The notes beneath the pieces are model-generated. The model was not told the origin of the DNA and ran no database searches. It saw only the letters and a list, made by a program, of their open reading frames with translations. A DNA stretch of 64,000 nucleotides from Streptomyces sp. NBC_00247 (GTDB taxonomy: Bacteria > Actinomycetota > Actinomycetes > Streptomycetales > Streptomycetaceae): NCBI RefSeq assembly GCF_036188265.1, contig NZ_CP108093.1, positions 434,001 through 498,000 of the forward strand, in the 5' to 3' direction. The position numbers were made by a program, and so were the translations under genes. This document shows positions 52,562 to 61,908 of the stretch, piece by piece (within the stretch, counting starts at the first letter, position 1; every line of letters begins with the position of its first letter).

Positions 52562-53896
52562 ATGAACGTCCGGTACCACCTGCGCCCTTTCGCCCTCTCG
52601 GACCTGCGCGAGCATCTGCGGGACACCTTCTGGTTCGCTCCGGCCGCGGGGCTCCTGGGCGCTTTCCTCCTCTGGTGGGGGGTCTCGACGCTGGATTCGG
52701 CGATCGTCACGCATCTGCGGGTCGACAAGGCCTACCGGGAACTGGGCGATCTGGCTTCCTTCGCCAACGACGCGCGTACGGTCGTCACCACGGTCAGCGC
52801 GGCGATGATGACCTTCATCGGCGTCGTCTTCAGCATCTCGCTGGTGGCCGTGCAGATGGCGAGCGGGCAGCTCACGCCCCGCATCGTCCGGATCTTCGTG
52901 CGGAGCCGGATCACCAAGCTCACCCTGACGGTGTTCCTGGCGACCTTCGTGTTCTCGCTCCTGGTCCTGACCTCGTACGAGAGCGAGACGGAGGTCCCGC
53001 GTCTGACCTCCGTGCCGGTGCTGCAGAGCCTGCTGACCCTGGCCATGGTCGCCCTGAGCCTGCTGCTCTTCATCACGTACGTGTCGTCCACGCTGCGGCT
53101 GCTCCAGGTGGGCCCGGTCGTCGACCGGATCGCCCGTGACTCGCTGCGCGCGCTGGAACGGCAGCCGCGCGAGGAGGACCGGGAGGGGGCCGCCGGCACT
53201 CCTGGCGGCCCGCCGCCGCTGCCGCCGGAGACCGGGAGGGTGCGGTACGGGGGCCGGGCGGGGGTGCTGCGGGACGTGGACGCGGCGAGGCTCGTGCGGG
53301 TGGCACGGCGGCGCGGGGTGGTTCTGCGACTGCTCCCCCGCATGGGGGACTTCCTGGTGCCCGGCATGCCCGTACTGGCGGTGCACGGCGGCGGAACCGG
53401 CCCCGGGTCCGTACCCGGTGACGCCGTGTCCGTGGGTGTCGAGCGCACGCTGCGCCGCGATGCGTCGTTCGGCCTGCGGCAGCTCACGGACATCGCGCTG
53501 CACGCCCTGTCCGCCGCCGTGAACGACCCGACCACCGCGGTGCAGTGTCTGGACCGGACCGTGCAGTTCCTGGCGGCCCTGGCGGACCGGCCGCTCGGTA
53601 CGGTGCGCCACCGCGACCACCGGGGCGCGGTCCGGCTCGTGGTGGAGACGCCGGACTGGGACGACCTGGTGGATCTGGCGTTCGAGGAGGTCAGGCGGTG
53701 CGTTCCCGGGGCGGGACCGCAGGTCACCAGGCGGCTGCTGGCCGGCCTGGACGACCTGTTGACGGCCGTACCGGCCACGCGCGCGGCGGCCTTGCTCAGG
53801 CACCGCGCGCTCCTGGTCCTGGCGGTGGAGCGGACGTCACCGGAGCACGCCGAGCGGACGTTCGGGCTGATCCCGGACCGGAAGGGAATCGGCTGA
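52562..53896 (+). CDS. DUF2254 membrane protein
   Basis: A 444-residue protein. Four hydrophobic stretches in the first 180 residues (AAGLLGAFLLWWGVSTL, VSAAMMTFIGVVFSISLVAV, LTVFLATFVFSLLVL, LLTLAMVALSLLLFIT) and the conserved MASGQLTPRIVRIF mark DUF2254. The cytoplasmic C-terminal 240 residues contain two related beta-rich halves, the second with DIALHALSAAVNDPTTAVQCLDR. The family function is unknown. The ATG at 52562 is the standard start; the frame is open into the tRNA antisense but not coding there. Confidence 0.88.
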   Translation: MNVRYHLRPFALSDLREHLRDTFWFAPAAGLLGAFLLWWGVSTLDSAIVTHLRVDKAYRELGDLASFANDARTVVTTVSAAMMTFIGVVFSISLVAVQMASGQLTPRIVRIFVRSRITKLTLTVFLATFVFSLLVLTSYESETEVPRLTSVPVLQSLLTLAMVALSLLLFITYVSSTLRLLQVGPVVDRIARDSLRALERQPREEDREGAAGTPGGPPPLPPETGRVRYGGRAGVLRDVDAARLVRVARRRGVVLRLLPRMGDFLVPGMPVLAVHGGGTGPGSVPGDAVSVGVERTLRRDASFGLRQLTDIALHALSAAVNDPTTAVQCLDRTVQFLAALADRPLGTVRHRDHRGAVRLVVETPDWDDLVDLAFEEVRRCVPGAGPQVTRRLLAGLDDLLTAVPATRAAALLRHRALLVLAVERTSPEHAERTFGLIPDRKGIG

Positions 53897-53972
53897 ACGG
53901 CCGGCACCCGTCCCCCGCGGACCGGGTCCGGACCCTGGAACGCGGCCCCGGACCGTGGACCGGGTCCCCGGG

Positions 53973-54650
53973 TCAGCCCTTCTCGCGCTCGTGGTACGTC
54001 CGGCGGGTGTGCTCGGTGTGCGCCCGCATGATCTCCGTGGCTCGCTGCTCGTCGTGGGTCGCGATGGCGGCGATCAGCTCACGGTGCTCGGTCCAGGACT
54101 GCTTCCCCCGCCGTCGGGCCACCGGTGTGTAGTACCAGCGGACCCGGCGCCCGACCTGGGCGGCGAGGGCCGACAGCACCACGTTCTTGGCCAGCTCCAT
54201 GACCTTGGCGTGGAACTCCGCGTTCAGCGCGACCGCGAGATCGACGTCGTCCTCTGCGACCGCCGCTTCGCCCCGGTCGCAGAGCTCCTCCAGCGCCGCC
54301 ACACCGTCCGCGTCCGCGTGGGCGGCGGCCAGCCGCCCGGCCTCGGCCTCCAGCAGGGTGCGGACCGAGAGCAGCTGGTCGGCCTCCTCCTCGGTCGGCT
54401 CGTGCACGAAAGCGCCCTGGGCGGGGCGCAGGTCGACCCATCCCTCGGTGTTGAGCCGCTGGAGCGCCTCGCGCACCGGCTGCCGGGACACGCCGAGCTG
54501 GCCGGCCAGTTCGCTCTCCACCAGGTGCTGACCGGGCCGGAGGGCGCGGATGGTGATGAGTTCGAGCAGCGCCTCGTACACGCGTTCGCGCAACGGGCCC
54601 GGTCGTTCCAGTTTCGGCACGGCCCCCTGCGGCAGTCCTGCAAACAACAT
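53973..54650 (-). CDS. GntR-family regulator, FCD type
   Basis: A 225-residue protein with an N-terminal winged helix (PGQHLVESELAGQLGVSRQPVREALQRL) and a C-terminal all-helical FCD ligand domain that carries metal-binding His and Asp residues (LNAEFHAKVME, WTEHRELIAAIATHDEQRATE). FCD regulators sense organic acids. The start at 54650 gives the usual short leader. It lies 114 bases downstream of the KAS III gene on the same strand, with a GTCTAC direct repeat between them that may be its operator. It converges with DUF2254. Confidence 0.88.
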   Translation of the reverse strand: MLFAGLPQGAVPKLERPGPLRERVYEALLELITIRALRPGQHLVESELAGQLGVSRQPVREALQRLNTEGWVDLRPAQGAFVHEPTEEEADQLLSVRTLLEAEAGRLAAAHADADGVAALEELCDRGEAAVAEDDVDLAVALNAEFHAKVMELAKNVVLSALAAQVGRRVRWYYTPVARRRGKQSWTEHRELIAAIATHDEQRATEIMRAHTEHTRRTYHEREKG

Positions 54651-54686
54651 CGCGCTCCCCCTCCGGGCGGCGAGTAATTGCTTATC

Positions 54687-54699
54687 GTCTACAGTCTAC
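54687..54699. promoter_or_regulatory. Direct repeat GTCTAC-A-GTCTAC upstream of the GntR gene
   Basis: Two GTCTAC units one base apart, 37 bases upstream of the GntR start, in AT-richer DNA. It resembles the GT-N3-AC half-sites of FadR-subfamily operators, so it may be autoregulatory. Confidence 0.4.
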
Positions 54700-54764
54700 C
54701 GACCAAGATCCGCGGGAACATATCTGTCTCATGAACGGCGGGCGGCGCCTGGGGCGGCGGCCTC

Positions 54765-55715
54765 TCACGGGCAGCGGATGACCTGGCCGGCGTAGGAGAG
54801 GTTGCCGCCGAAACCGAAGAGCAGGACGGGCGCCCCGCTCTCGATCTCGCCCCGCTCCACGAGCTTGGAGAGGGCCATGGGAATGGACGCCGCGGAGGTG
54901 TTCCCGGAGTCCACCACGTCCCGGGCGATGACCGCGTTGACCGCGCCGATCTTGCGGGCCACCGGCTCGATGATCCTGAGGTTCGCCTGGTGCAGCACGA
55001 CCGCTGCCAGGTCCTCGGGGGCGATCCCCGCCTTCTCGCACACGCTGCGGGCGATGGGCGGCAGCTGTGTGGTGGCCCAGCGGTAGACGGACTGGCCCTC
55101 CTGGGCGAAGCGTGGCGGCGTTCCCTCGATCCGCACGGCGTTGCCCATCTCCGGCACCGAGCCCCACAGCACCGGACCGATACCCGGAGTGCCGGTGCCC
55201 TCCGGCTCCGCCACGACCACGGCGGCCCCCGCCCCGTCGCCGACCAGGACGCAGGTGCTGCGGTCGGTCCAGTCGGCGATGTCGCCCATCTTGTCGGCGC
55301 CGACGACCAGCGCGCGGGTGGCCGCGCCGGCGCGGATCGCGTGGTCGGCGGTGGCCAGTGCGTGGGTGAAGCCCGAGCAGACCACGTTGATGTCCATCAC
55401 CGCGGGGGAGCCCATGCCCAGCCGTGCGGCGACCCGCGCCGACATGCTGGGCGAGCGGTCGATGGCCGTGGAGGTCGCGACGAGGACGAGGTCGATCTCG
55501 GAGGCCTGGAGTCCCGCCGTCGCGAGCGCCTTGGCGGCGGCGTGCGCGGCCAGCTCGTCCACCGGTTCGTCCGGGCCCCCCACATGACGGGTTCTGATGC
55601 CGACGCGGCTGGTGATCCACTCGTCGCTGGTGTCGACCATGGCGGCAAGATCGTCGTTGGTCAGCACCTTCGCGGGCTGGTAGTGGCCGAGCGCCACGAC
55701 ACGTGAGCCGGTCAT
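54765..55715 (-). CDS. fabH: 3-oxoacyl-ACP synthase III family protein
   Basis: A 316-residue KAS III. The catalytic triad is complete: Cys113 in NVVCSGFTH, His242 in VLHQANLRI and Asn272 in SGNTSAAS. KAS III starts fatty acid synthesis by condensing acyl-CoA with malonyl-ACP. This copy is not inside a fabD-acpP-fabF cluster, so it is an additional paralogue rather than the main initiating enzyme; a role in secondary metabolism or an atypical starter is possible. The ATG at 55715 has GGGGAA eight bases upstream. Confidence 0.9.
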   Translation of the reverse strand: MTGSRVVALGHYQPAKVLTNDDLAAMVDTSDEWITSRVGIRTRHVGGPDEPVDELAAHAAAKALATAGLQASEIDLVLVATSTAIDRSPSMSARVAARLGMGSPAVMDINVVCSGFTHALATADHAIRAGAATRALVVGADKMGDIADWTDRSTCVLVGDGAGAAVVVAEPEGTGTPGIGPVLWGSVPEMGNAVRIEGTPPRFAQEGQSVYRWATTQLPPIARSVCEKAGIAPEDLAAVVLHQANLRIIEPVARKIGAVNAVIARDVVDSGNTSAASIPMALSKLVERGEIESGAPVLLFGFGGNLSYAGQVIRCP

Positions 55716-56097
55716 GTACGGGTTCCCCTCGCTACGTATGGCAGGAACCATCCAGTGTTGGTCGCTACTGTCCGGTACGGGGGCACGTGATCCGACAGGA
55801 ATACGGACCGCGGGTTGGAGCCTTAGGGCTGTCCCGCGATTCCTGGCGGGTGCGCGACGACAGCTACGGCACCTCGCCGCGTTGCCGGAACGTCCCGCTC
55901 CATCCATTACGCGGACGCCCCTCCGCCTTGCGATGCACCGCATCCGACGCCGCGCACCGATCCACCACGCATCGCGGGACAACCCTTTGGCGACAGGCGT
56001 GCTCCGGACGGGCGGCATTCCGCCGTTTCGCTCCCGCAGGCCCGGCGGCCCGTCAGGTTCCGTCCCGTACCCGGGCGTGACGGCCTCCGGCCACGAT

Positions 56098-56132
56098 CCA
56101 CCAGCCACCAGCCACCAGCCACCAGCCACCAG
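56098..56132. repeat. Five perfect CCACCAG heptamers in the fabH-fdhD intergenic region
   Basis: Five head-to-tail copies flanked on both sides by GATCCACC-like partial units. They lie in the 599-base gap 55716-56314, which must also carry the divergent promoters of the KAS III and FdhD genes; no coding sequence is supportable there. Confidence 0.85.
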
Positions 56133-56314
56133 CCATGATCCACCGACCATCAGCTAAGGCTGCGGGAACGGGGACCCTGCGGCTCCCGGCGCGTGGGGCG
56201 GACCATGAGATCGTGAAGCTGACCGGGGCCGGTCGACGAGCCGGGAAAGGCGGAGCCTCCGCCGCAAGGGCCGCTGAGGCCTCCCCACGTACGTACAGGA
56301 ATCGGGTCTGAACC

Positions 56315-57163
56315 ATGGGACGGGTCACCGAGCGACGCCGCACTCTCCGCATCCGGGAAGGAGCGGTGTCGAGCCGCGCCGACACGCTCGTCGCCGAGGA
56401 GCCGCTGGAGATCCGCCTCAACGGCAAGCCGCTCGCCATCACGATGCGCACTCCGGGCGACGATTTCGCACTGGCGGCCGGGTTCCTGGTCAGCGAGGGC
56501 GTCATCGGCGCCGGCTCCGAGGTCCGGTCGATCGTCTACTGCGCGGGGGCGACGGCGGACGGCGTCAACACGTACAACGTGGTGGACGTGCAGCTGGCGC
56601 CGGGCGTCGTGGTCCCCGACATCACCCTCGAACGCAATGTGTACACGACGTCCTCGTGCGGCCTCTGCGGCAAGGCCAGTCTCGACGCGGTACGGACGAC
56701 GACCCGGTATCCGGTGGCCGACGAGCCTCCGGTACGGGTGACGCCCGAGCTGCTCTCGGCCCTGCCCGACCGACTGCGCGCGGCGCAGCGGGTTTTCGAC
56801 CGGACCGGCGGGCTGCACGCGGCGGCCCTCTTCTCCGAGGAGGGCGAGCTCGTGGACGTCCGGGAGGACGTCGGCCGGCACAACGCGGTCGACAAGCTGG
56901 TCGGGCGGGCCCTGACGGACGACCGGCTGCCGCTGTCGCGGTCGGTCCTGCTGGTGTCCGGGCGGGCCTCGTTCGAGCTCGCGCAGAAGGCGGTGATGGC
57001 CGGGATTCCGGTTCTGGCCGCGGTGTCGGCACCCTCGTCGCTCGCCGTCGACCTGGCGGCCGAGAGCGGACTGACCCTGGTCGGTTTCCTGCGGGGGCCG
57101 TCGATGAACGTGTACGCGGGTGAGCACCGGATCGCGCTGGAGGCCCCGGTCACCGGAGAGTGA
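56315..57163 (+). CDS. fdhD: Formate dehydrogenase sulfur-transfer protein FdhD
   Basis: A 282-residue FdhD, the sulfurtransferase that passes sulfur from a cysteine desulfurase to the molybdenum cofactor of formate dehydrogenase. The active-site motif CGLC is at residues 115-118; the C-terminal part has GGLHAAALF and VDVREDVGRHNAVDK. No formate dehydrogenase subunit genes are in the window. The ATG at 56315 has no strong Shine-Dalgarno but gives the normal family length. Confidence 0.92.
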   Translation: MGRVTERRRTLRIREGAVSSRADTLVAEEPLEIRLNGKPLAITMRTPGDDFALAAGFLVSEGVIGAGSEVRSIVYCAGATADGVNTYNVVDVQLAPGVVVPDITLERNVYTTSSCGLCGKASLDAVRTTTRYPVADEPPVRVTPELLSALPDRLRAAQRVFDRTGGLHAAALFSEEGELVDVREDVGRHNAVDKLVGRALTDDRLPLSRSVLLVSGRASFELAQKAVMAGIPVLAAVSAPSSLAVDLAAESGLTLVGFLRGPSMNVYAGEHRIALEAPVTGE

Positions 57164-57335
57164 GGCCGTCCCGCCCCGCCTCACGGACCGGGCCGGGCGG
57201 GGCGTTCGGACCGGGCGGGGCGGGCCGTTCGGACCGGGCGCGGCGTCCGGACCGGGCGCGGCAATGCGTGGACGGGCGGGGGGCGGGCCCCGTTCTCCGG
57301 GGCTCCGGGGTCCCGCCCTTCGCTCCCGCTCTCCG

Positions 57336-58379
57336 TCAGCTCGCGGTGGCCGCCGCGCCCCCGACGGCCGCTTCGGAGGCGGGCCCCGAGGCTGCCTCCG
57401 GCTCCTCCGGGTCACGGGAGCGGCGCTTCGCGATGACCGCGCAGACCATCAGCTGCATCTGGTGGAAGAGCATCAGCGGCAGGACCGCGAGGCTCGCGTG
57501 CGCGCCGAACAGGACGCTGGCCATCGGCAGCCCGGAGGCCAGGCTCTTCTTCGATCCGGCGAACTGGATGGCGATCCGGTCGGCGCGGTCGAAGCCGAGC
57601 CGCTTCGCTCCCTGCCAGGTGATCAGGAGCATGACGGCCAGCAGGACAGCCTCGGCGGCCAGCAGCGCGACGAGCCGCAGCGGGGTCACCTGGTGCCAGA
57701 TGCCGGCGACCATGCCCTCGCTGAACGCGGTGTAGACGACGAGCAGAATGGAACCCCGGTCGACGTAGCCCAGGATCTTCTTGTGGCGTCCGAGGAAGCC
57801 GCTGGTCCAGCGGCGCAGGAGCTGTCCCACCAGGAAGGGGACGAGCAGCTGCAGGACGATCTTCACCAGGGAGTCGGTGGAGAAGCCTCCGGCGGAGCCG
57901 CCGAGCAGCAGGGCGGCGAGCAGCGGGGTGATCACGATCCCGGCGATGCTGGAGAAGGAGCCCGCGCAGATCGCCGCAGGAACGTTTCCGCGTGCGATCG
58001 AGGTGAAGGCGATCGACGACTGGATGGTGGACGGCACCAGGCAGAGGAAGAGGAAACCGGACTGGAGCTGCGGGCTCAGCACGAAGGGGACGAGGCCCTT
58101 GCTCGCCAGCCCCAGCAGCGGGAAGGCCACGAAGGTGGAACACAGCACGGTCAGGTGGAGCCGCCAGTGGCGCAGGCCGTCCATCGCCTCGGCCGTGGAG
58201 AGGCGCGTGCCGTAGAGGAAGAAGAGGAACGCGACCGCACCGGTGGAGGTGCGGCCCGCCACATCGGCGGCGGTGCCCGACGCCGGGAGCAGCGCGGCGA
58301 CCACGACGGTCCCGATGAGCGCCAGGATGTACGGGTCGACGGGCAGCCAGGACGGCAGCCTCAAGGTGCGGGGGCTCAT
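57336..58379 (-). CDS. Bile acid:sodium symporter family protein (YfeH-like)
   Basis: A 347-residue membrane protein of the SBF-like/YfeH branch of the BASS superfamily. About ten helices are visible, with FLFFLYGTRLS, LCLVPSTIQSSIAFTSIARGN and the Na+-site-like SKKSLASGLPMASVLF. The C-terminal 20 residues are an Ala/Glu-rich cytoplasmic tail. The ATG at 58379 follows the extra in-frame residues of a longer opening that is not coding. Divergent from a LysR regulator 119 bases away, a standard pairing in which the LysR controls the transporter. Substrate not known. Confidence 0.88.
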   Translation of the reverse strand: MSPRTLRLPSWLPVDPYILALIGTVVVAALLPASGTAADVAGRTSTGAVAFLFFLYGTRLSTAEAMDGLRHWRLHLTVLCSTFVAFPLLGLASKGLVPFVLSPQLQSGFLFLCLVPSTIQSSIAFTSIARGNVPAAICAGSFSSIAGIVITPLLAALLLGGSAGGFSTDSLVKIVLQLLVPFLVGQLLRRWTSGFLGRHKKILGYVDRGSILLVVYTAFSEGMVAGIWHQVTPLRLVALLAAEAVLLAVMLLITWQGAKRLGFDRADRIAIQFAGSKKSLASGLPMASVLFGAHASLAVLPLMLFHQMQLMVCAVIAKRRSRDPEEPEAASGPASEAAVGGAAATAS

Positions 58380-58407
58380 GTGCTCCACGTTCGTCTCACG
58401 GTCGAGT

Positions 58408-58459
58408 GTATACAGTCGCCATTCTGCTACCGACCCATCCCATCGGGAAACCCGTATAC
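58408..58459. promoter_or_regulatory. Two GTATAC palindromes in the divergent transporter-LysR promoter region
   Basis: GTATAC at 58408-58413 and 58454-58459, 46 bases apart (start to start), in the 119-base gap between the two divergent starts. A TGTGATCACG palindrome follows near 58470. Paired sites with such a spacing suit LysR activation. Confidence 0.45.
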
Positions 58460-58498
58460 CGAACTCACTGTGATCACGGATCGCGATAACCTTTCCCC

Positions 58499-59419
58499 AT
58501 GTACGACCCCGCACAGCTCCGCACCTTCCTGGCCGTCGCCCAGACCCTGAGCTTCACCCGGGCCGCGCGGCGGCTCGGAGTCCGGCAGTCCACGGTGAGC
58601 CAGCACGTCCGGCGACTGGAGGAGGCCACGGGCCGACAGCTGTTCACACGGGACACCCACCGGGTGGACCTCACGGAGGACGGCGAGGCGATGCTCGGCT
58701 TCGCCGGCACGATCCTGCGGGCGCACGAACGGGCCTCCGCCTTCTTCGCCGGGACCCGGCTGCGCGGACGACTGCGCTTCGGCGCTTCGGAGGACTTCGT
58801 ACTGACCCGGCTGCCGGAGATCCTGGAGGGGTTCCGCAAGGAGCACCCGGAGGTCGAGCTGGAGCTGACGGTGGAACTGTCCGGCTCGCTCCACCAGTCG
58901 CTCGCCGCCGGCCGGCTCGACCTGGTGCTGGCCAAACGCCGGGCCGGGGACACCCACGGAGAGCTGGTCGGACGGGACGCTCTGACCTGGATCGGGGCGC
59001 CGCATCTGCGGATCGACCCGGAACGGCCGTTGCCGCTGATCGTCTTCCCACCGCCCGGCATCACCCGGGCCCGCGCGCTGGACGTGCTGGAACGACACGG
59101 CCGGTCCTGGCGGCTGGCGTGCACGAGTACCAGCCTGAGCGGGCTCGTCGCGGCGGCCCGCGCCGGGCTGGGCGTGATGGCGCACACCCGGGGACTCATC
59201 CCGCCGGGGCTGGTGCAGGTACCGACCCGGGCCGGACTGCCGGACCTCGGCGACGTCGACTTCGTCCTGCTGCACGGCCAGGGCCGGGGCGGCTCGCCGG
59301 AGGCGGCGGATGCCTTGGCCGCCGCGATCCTGGCGGGCGGAGACCGGTTGCACCGGGGCTTCGGCGGACCGGGAGAAACCGCCGACCGTGAGGACCGAGG
59401 CGCCACGCCCCTCCCCTGA
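58499..59419 (+). CDS. LysR-family transcriptional regulator
   Basis: A 306-residue LysR protein. The helix-turn-helix (FTRAARRLGVRQSTVSQHVRRLE, about residues 18-40) is followed by the helical linker and a periplasmic-fold effector domain that begins LRGRLRFGASEDFVL near 90. The ATG is at 58499. Divergent from the BASS-family transporter, which it most likely regulates. Confidence 0.9.
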   Translation: MYDPAQLRTFLAVAQTLSFTRAARRLGVRQSTVSQHVRRLEEATGRQLFTRDTHRVDLTEDGEAMLGFAGTILRAHERASAFFAGTRLRGRLRFGASEDFVLTRLPEILEGFRKEHPEVELELTVELSGSLHQSLAAGRLDLVLAKRRAGDTHGELVGRDALTWIGAPHLRIDPERPLPLIVFPPPGITRARALDVLERHGRSWRLACTSTSLSGLVAAARAGLGVMAHTRGLIPPGLVQVPTRAGLPDLGDVDFVLLHGQGRGGSPEAADALAAAILAGGDRLHRGFGGPGETADREDRGATPLP

Positions 59420-59432
59420 CCTGCCGATCCAC

Positions 59433-59535
59433 AGGCCGGAGAGGTCGGGCGGACAGGTCGGGCGGGTCGGAAGGTCGCGGCCGGGGCAGGCCGGAGAGGT
59501 CGGGCGGGTCGGAAGGTCGCGGGCCGGGCGGGCGC
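59433..59535. repeat. Direct repeats of GGAGAGGTCGGGCGG type
   Basis: A unit GGCCGGAGAGGTCGGGCGG occurs at about 59434 and 59490, and GGTCGGAAGGTCGCGG occurs after each. The 451-base gap 59420-59870 otherwise holds the acyl-CoA ligase leader, with CTGTACAG and CTGTGCAG (59674-59692) as possible regulatory sequence. Confidence 0.65.
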
Positions 59536-59870
59536 CGGTCGCGTGACGAGTGACCGACGCCGACACCGATCGCCGAGCCGGCCGCTCCGGCATCGGATGA
59601 CCACCGATGACCGCCTGCCGGCCGGCCCGCCGTGCGCCGGGGGCCTTCGACGGGAAAGGCGCGGGCCTCCCACCTGTACAGATTCTGTGCAGAAAGGGTG
59701 GCACCTGCTTACTCCAGGGTCAGAAGTGCGCCCGAGCCTTGCCCATCTGGCCGGATTTCGACGCATGCCCGGCGCTCGGCGCCCGGGCGGGCGGGCCCTT
59801 TCCCCTCCCAAGCCCCCTCTCGTTGGGGTAGCGTCGCGGCGCTGTGCGGAGCGCCGTAAGGAGCAGGTCA

Positions 59871-61697
59871 TTGCGCGAGTTCACCGTCCCACCCATGGCA
59901 GCCGCACGACGTCCGGTCGGGGGCCTTGCCGACGCCGTCTTCGAACAGGCGCACGACGATCCGCAACGGGTGTCGTTCGGCCGGAAGGACGCGGACGGGC
60001 AGTGGCAGGACGTCACCGCCGAGACCTTCCGCGACGAGGTGCTGGCCCTCGCGCGAGGCCTCGTGGCGCACGGCATCCGCTTCGGCGACCGGGTCGCCCT
60101 GATGTCCCGTACACGCTACGAATGGACGCTCTTCGACTTCGCCCTGTGGACGCTGGGCGCCCAGTCGGTGCCGGTCTACCCGACGTCCTCGGCCGAGCAG
60201 GTCCTGTGGATGCTGCACGACGCCGAGGTCGCCGCGATCATGGTGGAGCACGAGGACCACGCCATGACGGTGGGCTCGGTGATCGACCGGCTGCCCCGGT
60301 TGAAGCGGCTCTGGCAGCTCGACGGCGACGCGGTCGCCGAGCTGATGGAGGCAGGGGCCCGGATCGACGACGAGGTGGTGCACCGCCACAGGCGTGCGGT
60401 GACACCCGACTCCGTGGCCACCGTCGTGTACACCTCGGGGACCACGGGCCGCCCGAAGGGCTGTCTGATCACCCATGCCAACCTGATGTTCGAGGCCGAC
60501 ACCATGGCCCAGCGCTGGGAGCCGGTCTTCCGTTCCAGACCTGGTGACGAACCGTCCACCCTGCTCTTCCTGCCGCTCGCCCACGTCTTCGGGCGCATGG
60601 TGGAGGTCGCCTCCCTGCGCAACCGTGTGACACTCGCCCATCAGCCCGAGCTCTCGGCCGGCGCCCTCATGCCGGACCTGGAGTCGTTCCGTCCGACGTT
60701 CGTCCTCGCCGTCCCCTACATATTCGAGAAGCTCTTCCACGGTGCCCGCCGCCGGGCCGAGGCGGAGGGACGGATCGGCCCGTTCGACAAAGCCGCGGAA
60801 GTCGCCGTCCGGTACGCGGAGGCGATGGAACAGCGGACCTTCGGCACGGGCCCCGGCCCGTCACCGGGTCTGCGCGTGCAGCACCAGTTCTTCGACAAGG
60901 TCGTCTACAAGAAGTTCCGCGACGCCATGGGCGGCCGGATACGGCACGCGATGTCCGGCGGATCGGGCATGGAACGGCGGCTGGGGCTGTTCTTCGCGGG
61001 CGCGGGCATCGAGATCTACGAGGGATACGGCCTCACCGAGACCACCGCCGCGGCGACCGGCAACCCTCCCGGCCGTGTCAGGTACGGAACCGTGGGCCAG
61101 CCCATCCCGGGTACCACCGTGCACATAGCCGAGGACGGAGAGGTGTGGGTGCACGGAGACCAGGTCTTCGCGAGCTATCTGGGAAACCCGGAGGCGACGG
61201 CCGCGGTGCTGCACGACGGCTGGCTCGCCACGGGCGACCTCGGGGCGCTGGACGAGGACGGCTACCTGACGATCACCGGGCGGAAGAAGGAGATCCTGGT
61301 GACCTCGGGCGGCAAGAGCGTCTCCCCCGTCGGCCTGGAGGAACGGGTCAGGGCGCACCCGCTCGTCGCCCAGTGCATCGTGGTCGGTAACGACCGCCCC
61401 TACATCGCGGCGCTGGTGACACTGGACCAGGAGGCCGTGGACCACTGGCTCGCGATGCAGGGACGGGGCCCTCTGCCACCGGCCGAACTCGTCCGGGACC
61501 CGGACCTGGAGATGGAGGTACGGCGCGCGGTGGTGGCGGCCAACACCGCCGTCTCGCAGGCGGAGTCGATCCGTACGTTCCGCATCCTGGCCCACCGGTT
61601 CAGCGAGGAGCGTGGCCTGCTCACGCCGTCCCTGAAGCTGAGGCGGAAGGCGATCGAGACCGCGTATTCGGTCGAGGTGGACGCACTCTACGGCTGA
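59871..61697 (+). CDS. Long-chain acyl-CoA synthetase (AMP-forming)
   Basis: A 608-residue member of the ANL superfamily. Motifs in order: YTSGTTGRPKG (phosphate loop, near residue 190), VPYIFEKLFHGARR, MSGGSGMERRL, IYEGYGLTETTAA, GWLATGDLGALDEDGYLTITGRKKE and the catalytic Lys in SLKLRRKAIE. It activates fatty acids as acyl-AMP and then CoA thioester. The start is a TTG at 59871, with AAGGAG seven bases upstream and the family N-terminus MREFTVPPM; no ATG near it fits as well. It stands alone as a transcription unit. Confidence 0.92.
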   Translation: MREFTVPPMAAARRPVGGLADAVFEQAHDDPQRVSFGRKDADGQWQDVTAETFRDEVLALARGLVAHGIRFGDRVALMSRTRYEWTLFDFALWTLGAQSVPVYPTSSAEQVLWMLHDAEVAAIMVEHEDHAMTVGSVIDRLPRLKRLWQLDGDAVAELMEAGARIDDEVVHRHRRAVTPDSVATVVYTSGTTGRPKGCLITHANLMFEADTMAQRWEPVFRSRPGDEPSTLLFLPLAHVFGRMVEVASLRNRVTLAHQPELSAGALMPDLESFRPTFVLAVPYIFEKLFHGARRRAEAEGRIGPFDKAAEVAVRYAEAMEQRTFGTGPGPSPGLRVQHQFFDKVVYKKFRDAMGGRIRHAMSGGSGMERRLGLFFAGAGIEIYEGYGLTETTAAATGNPPGRVRYGTVGQPIPGTTVHIAEDGEVWVHGDQVFASYLGNPEATAAVLHDGWLATGDLGALDEDGYLTITGRKKEILVTSGGKSVSPVGLEERVRAHPLVAQCIVVGNDRPYIAALVTLDQEAVDHWLAMQGRGPLPPAELVRDPDLEMEVRRAVVAANTAVSQAESIRTFRILAHRFSEERGLLTPSLKLRRKAIETAYSVEVDALYG

Positions 61698-61908
61698 GCC
61701 CGGTCCGGGCCGCCGCCGGACCGGGCCGCCCGTGGGAAGCGAGCACGGGAGGGGATTGCGCGGGGCGGTCCCCGGGAACCGGTTTCAGGGACACGAGGCT
61801 GTCCCTGTCCGTTGCTGTCGGGACAGCCTCCGGGGGATACGGGAATGGATCGGTCGCCCCGCTCGTTTCCGCAGGTGTCATTGCCATCGACGTAAGGATC
61901 GACCGCTC

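Noticed and set aside
56098..56132. Possible CRISPR array
   Set aside because: Units are 7 bp without spacers; no cas genes anywhere in the window.
59674..59692. LexA/SOS box
   Set aside because: CTGTACAG and CTGTGCAG repeats do not fit the actinobacterial GAAC-N4-GTTC pattern.
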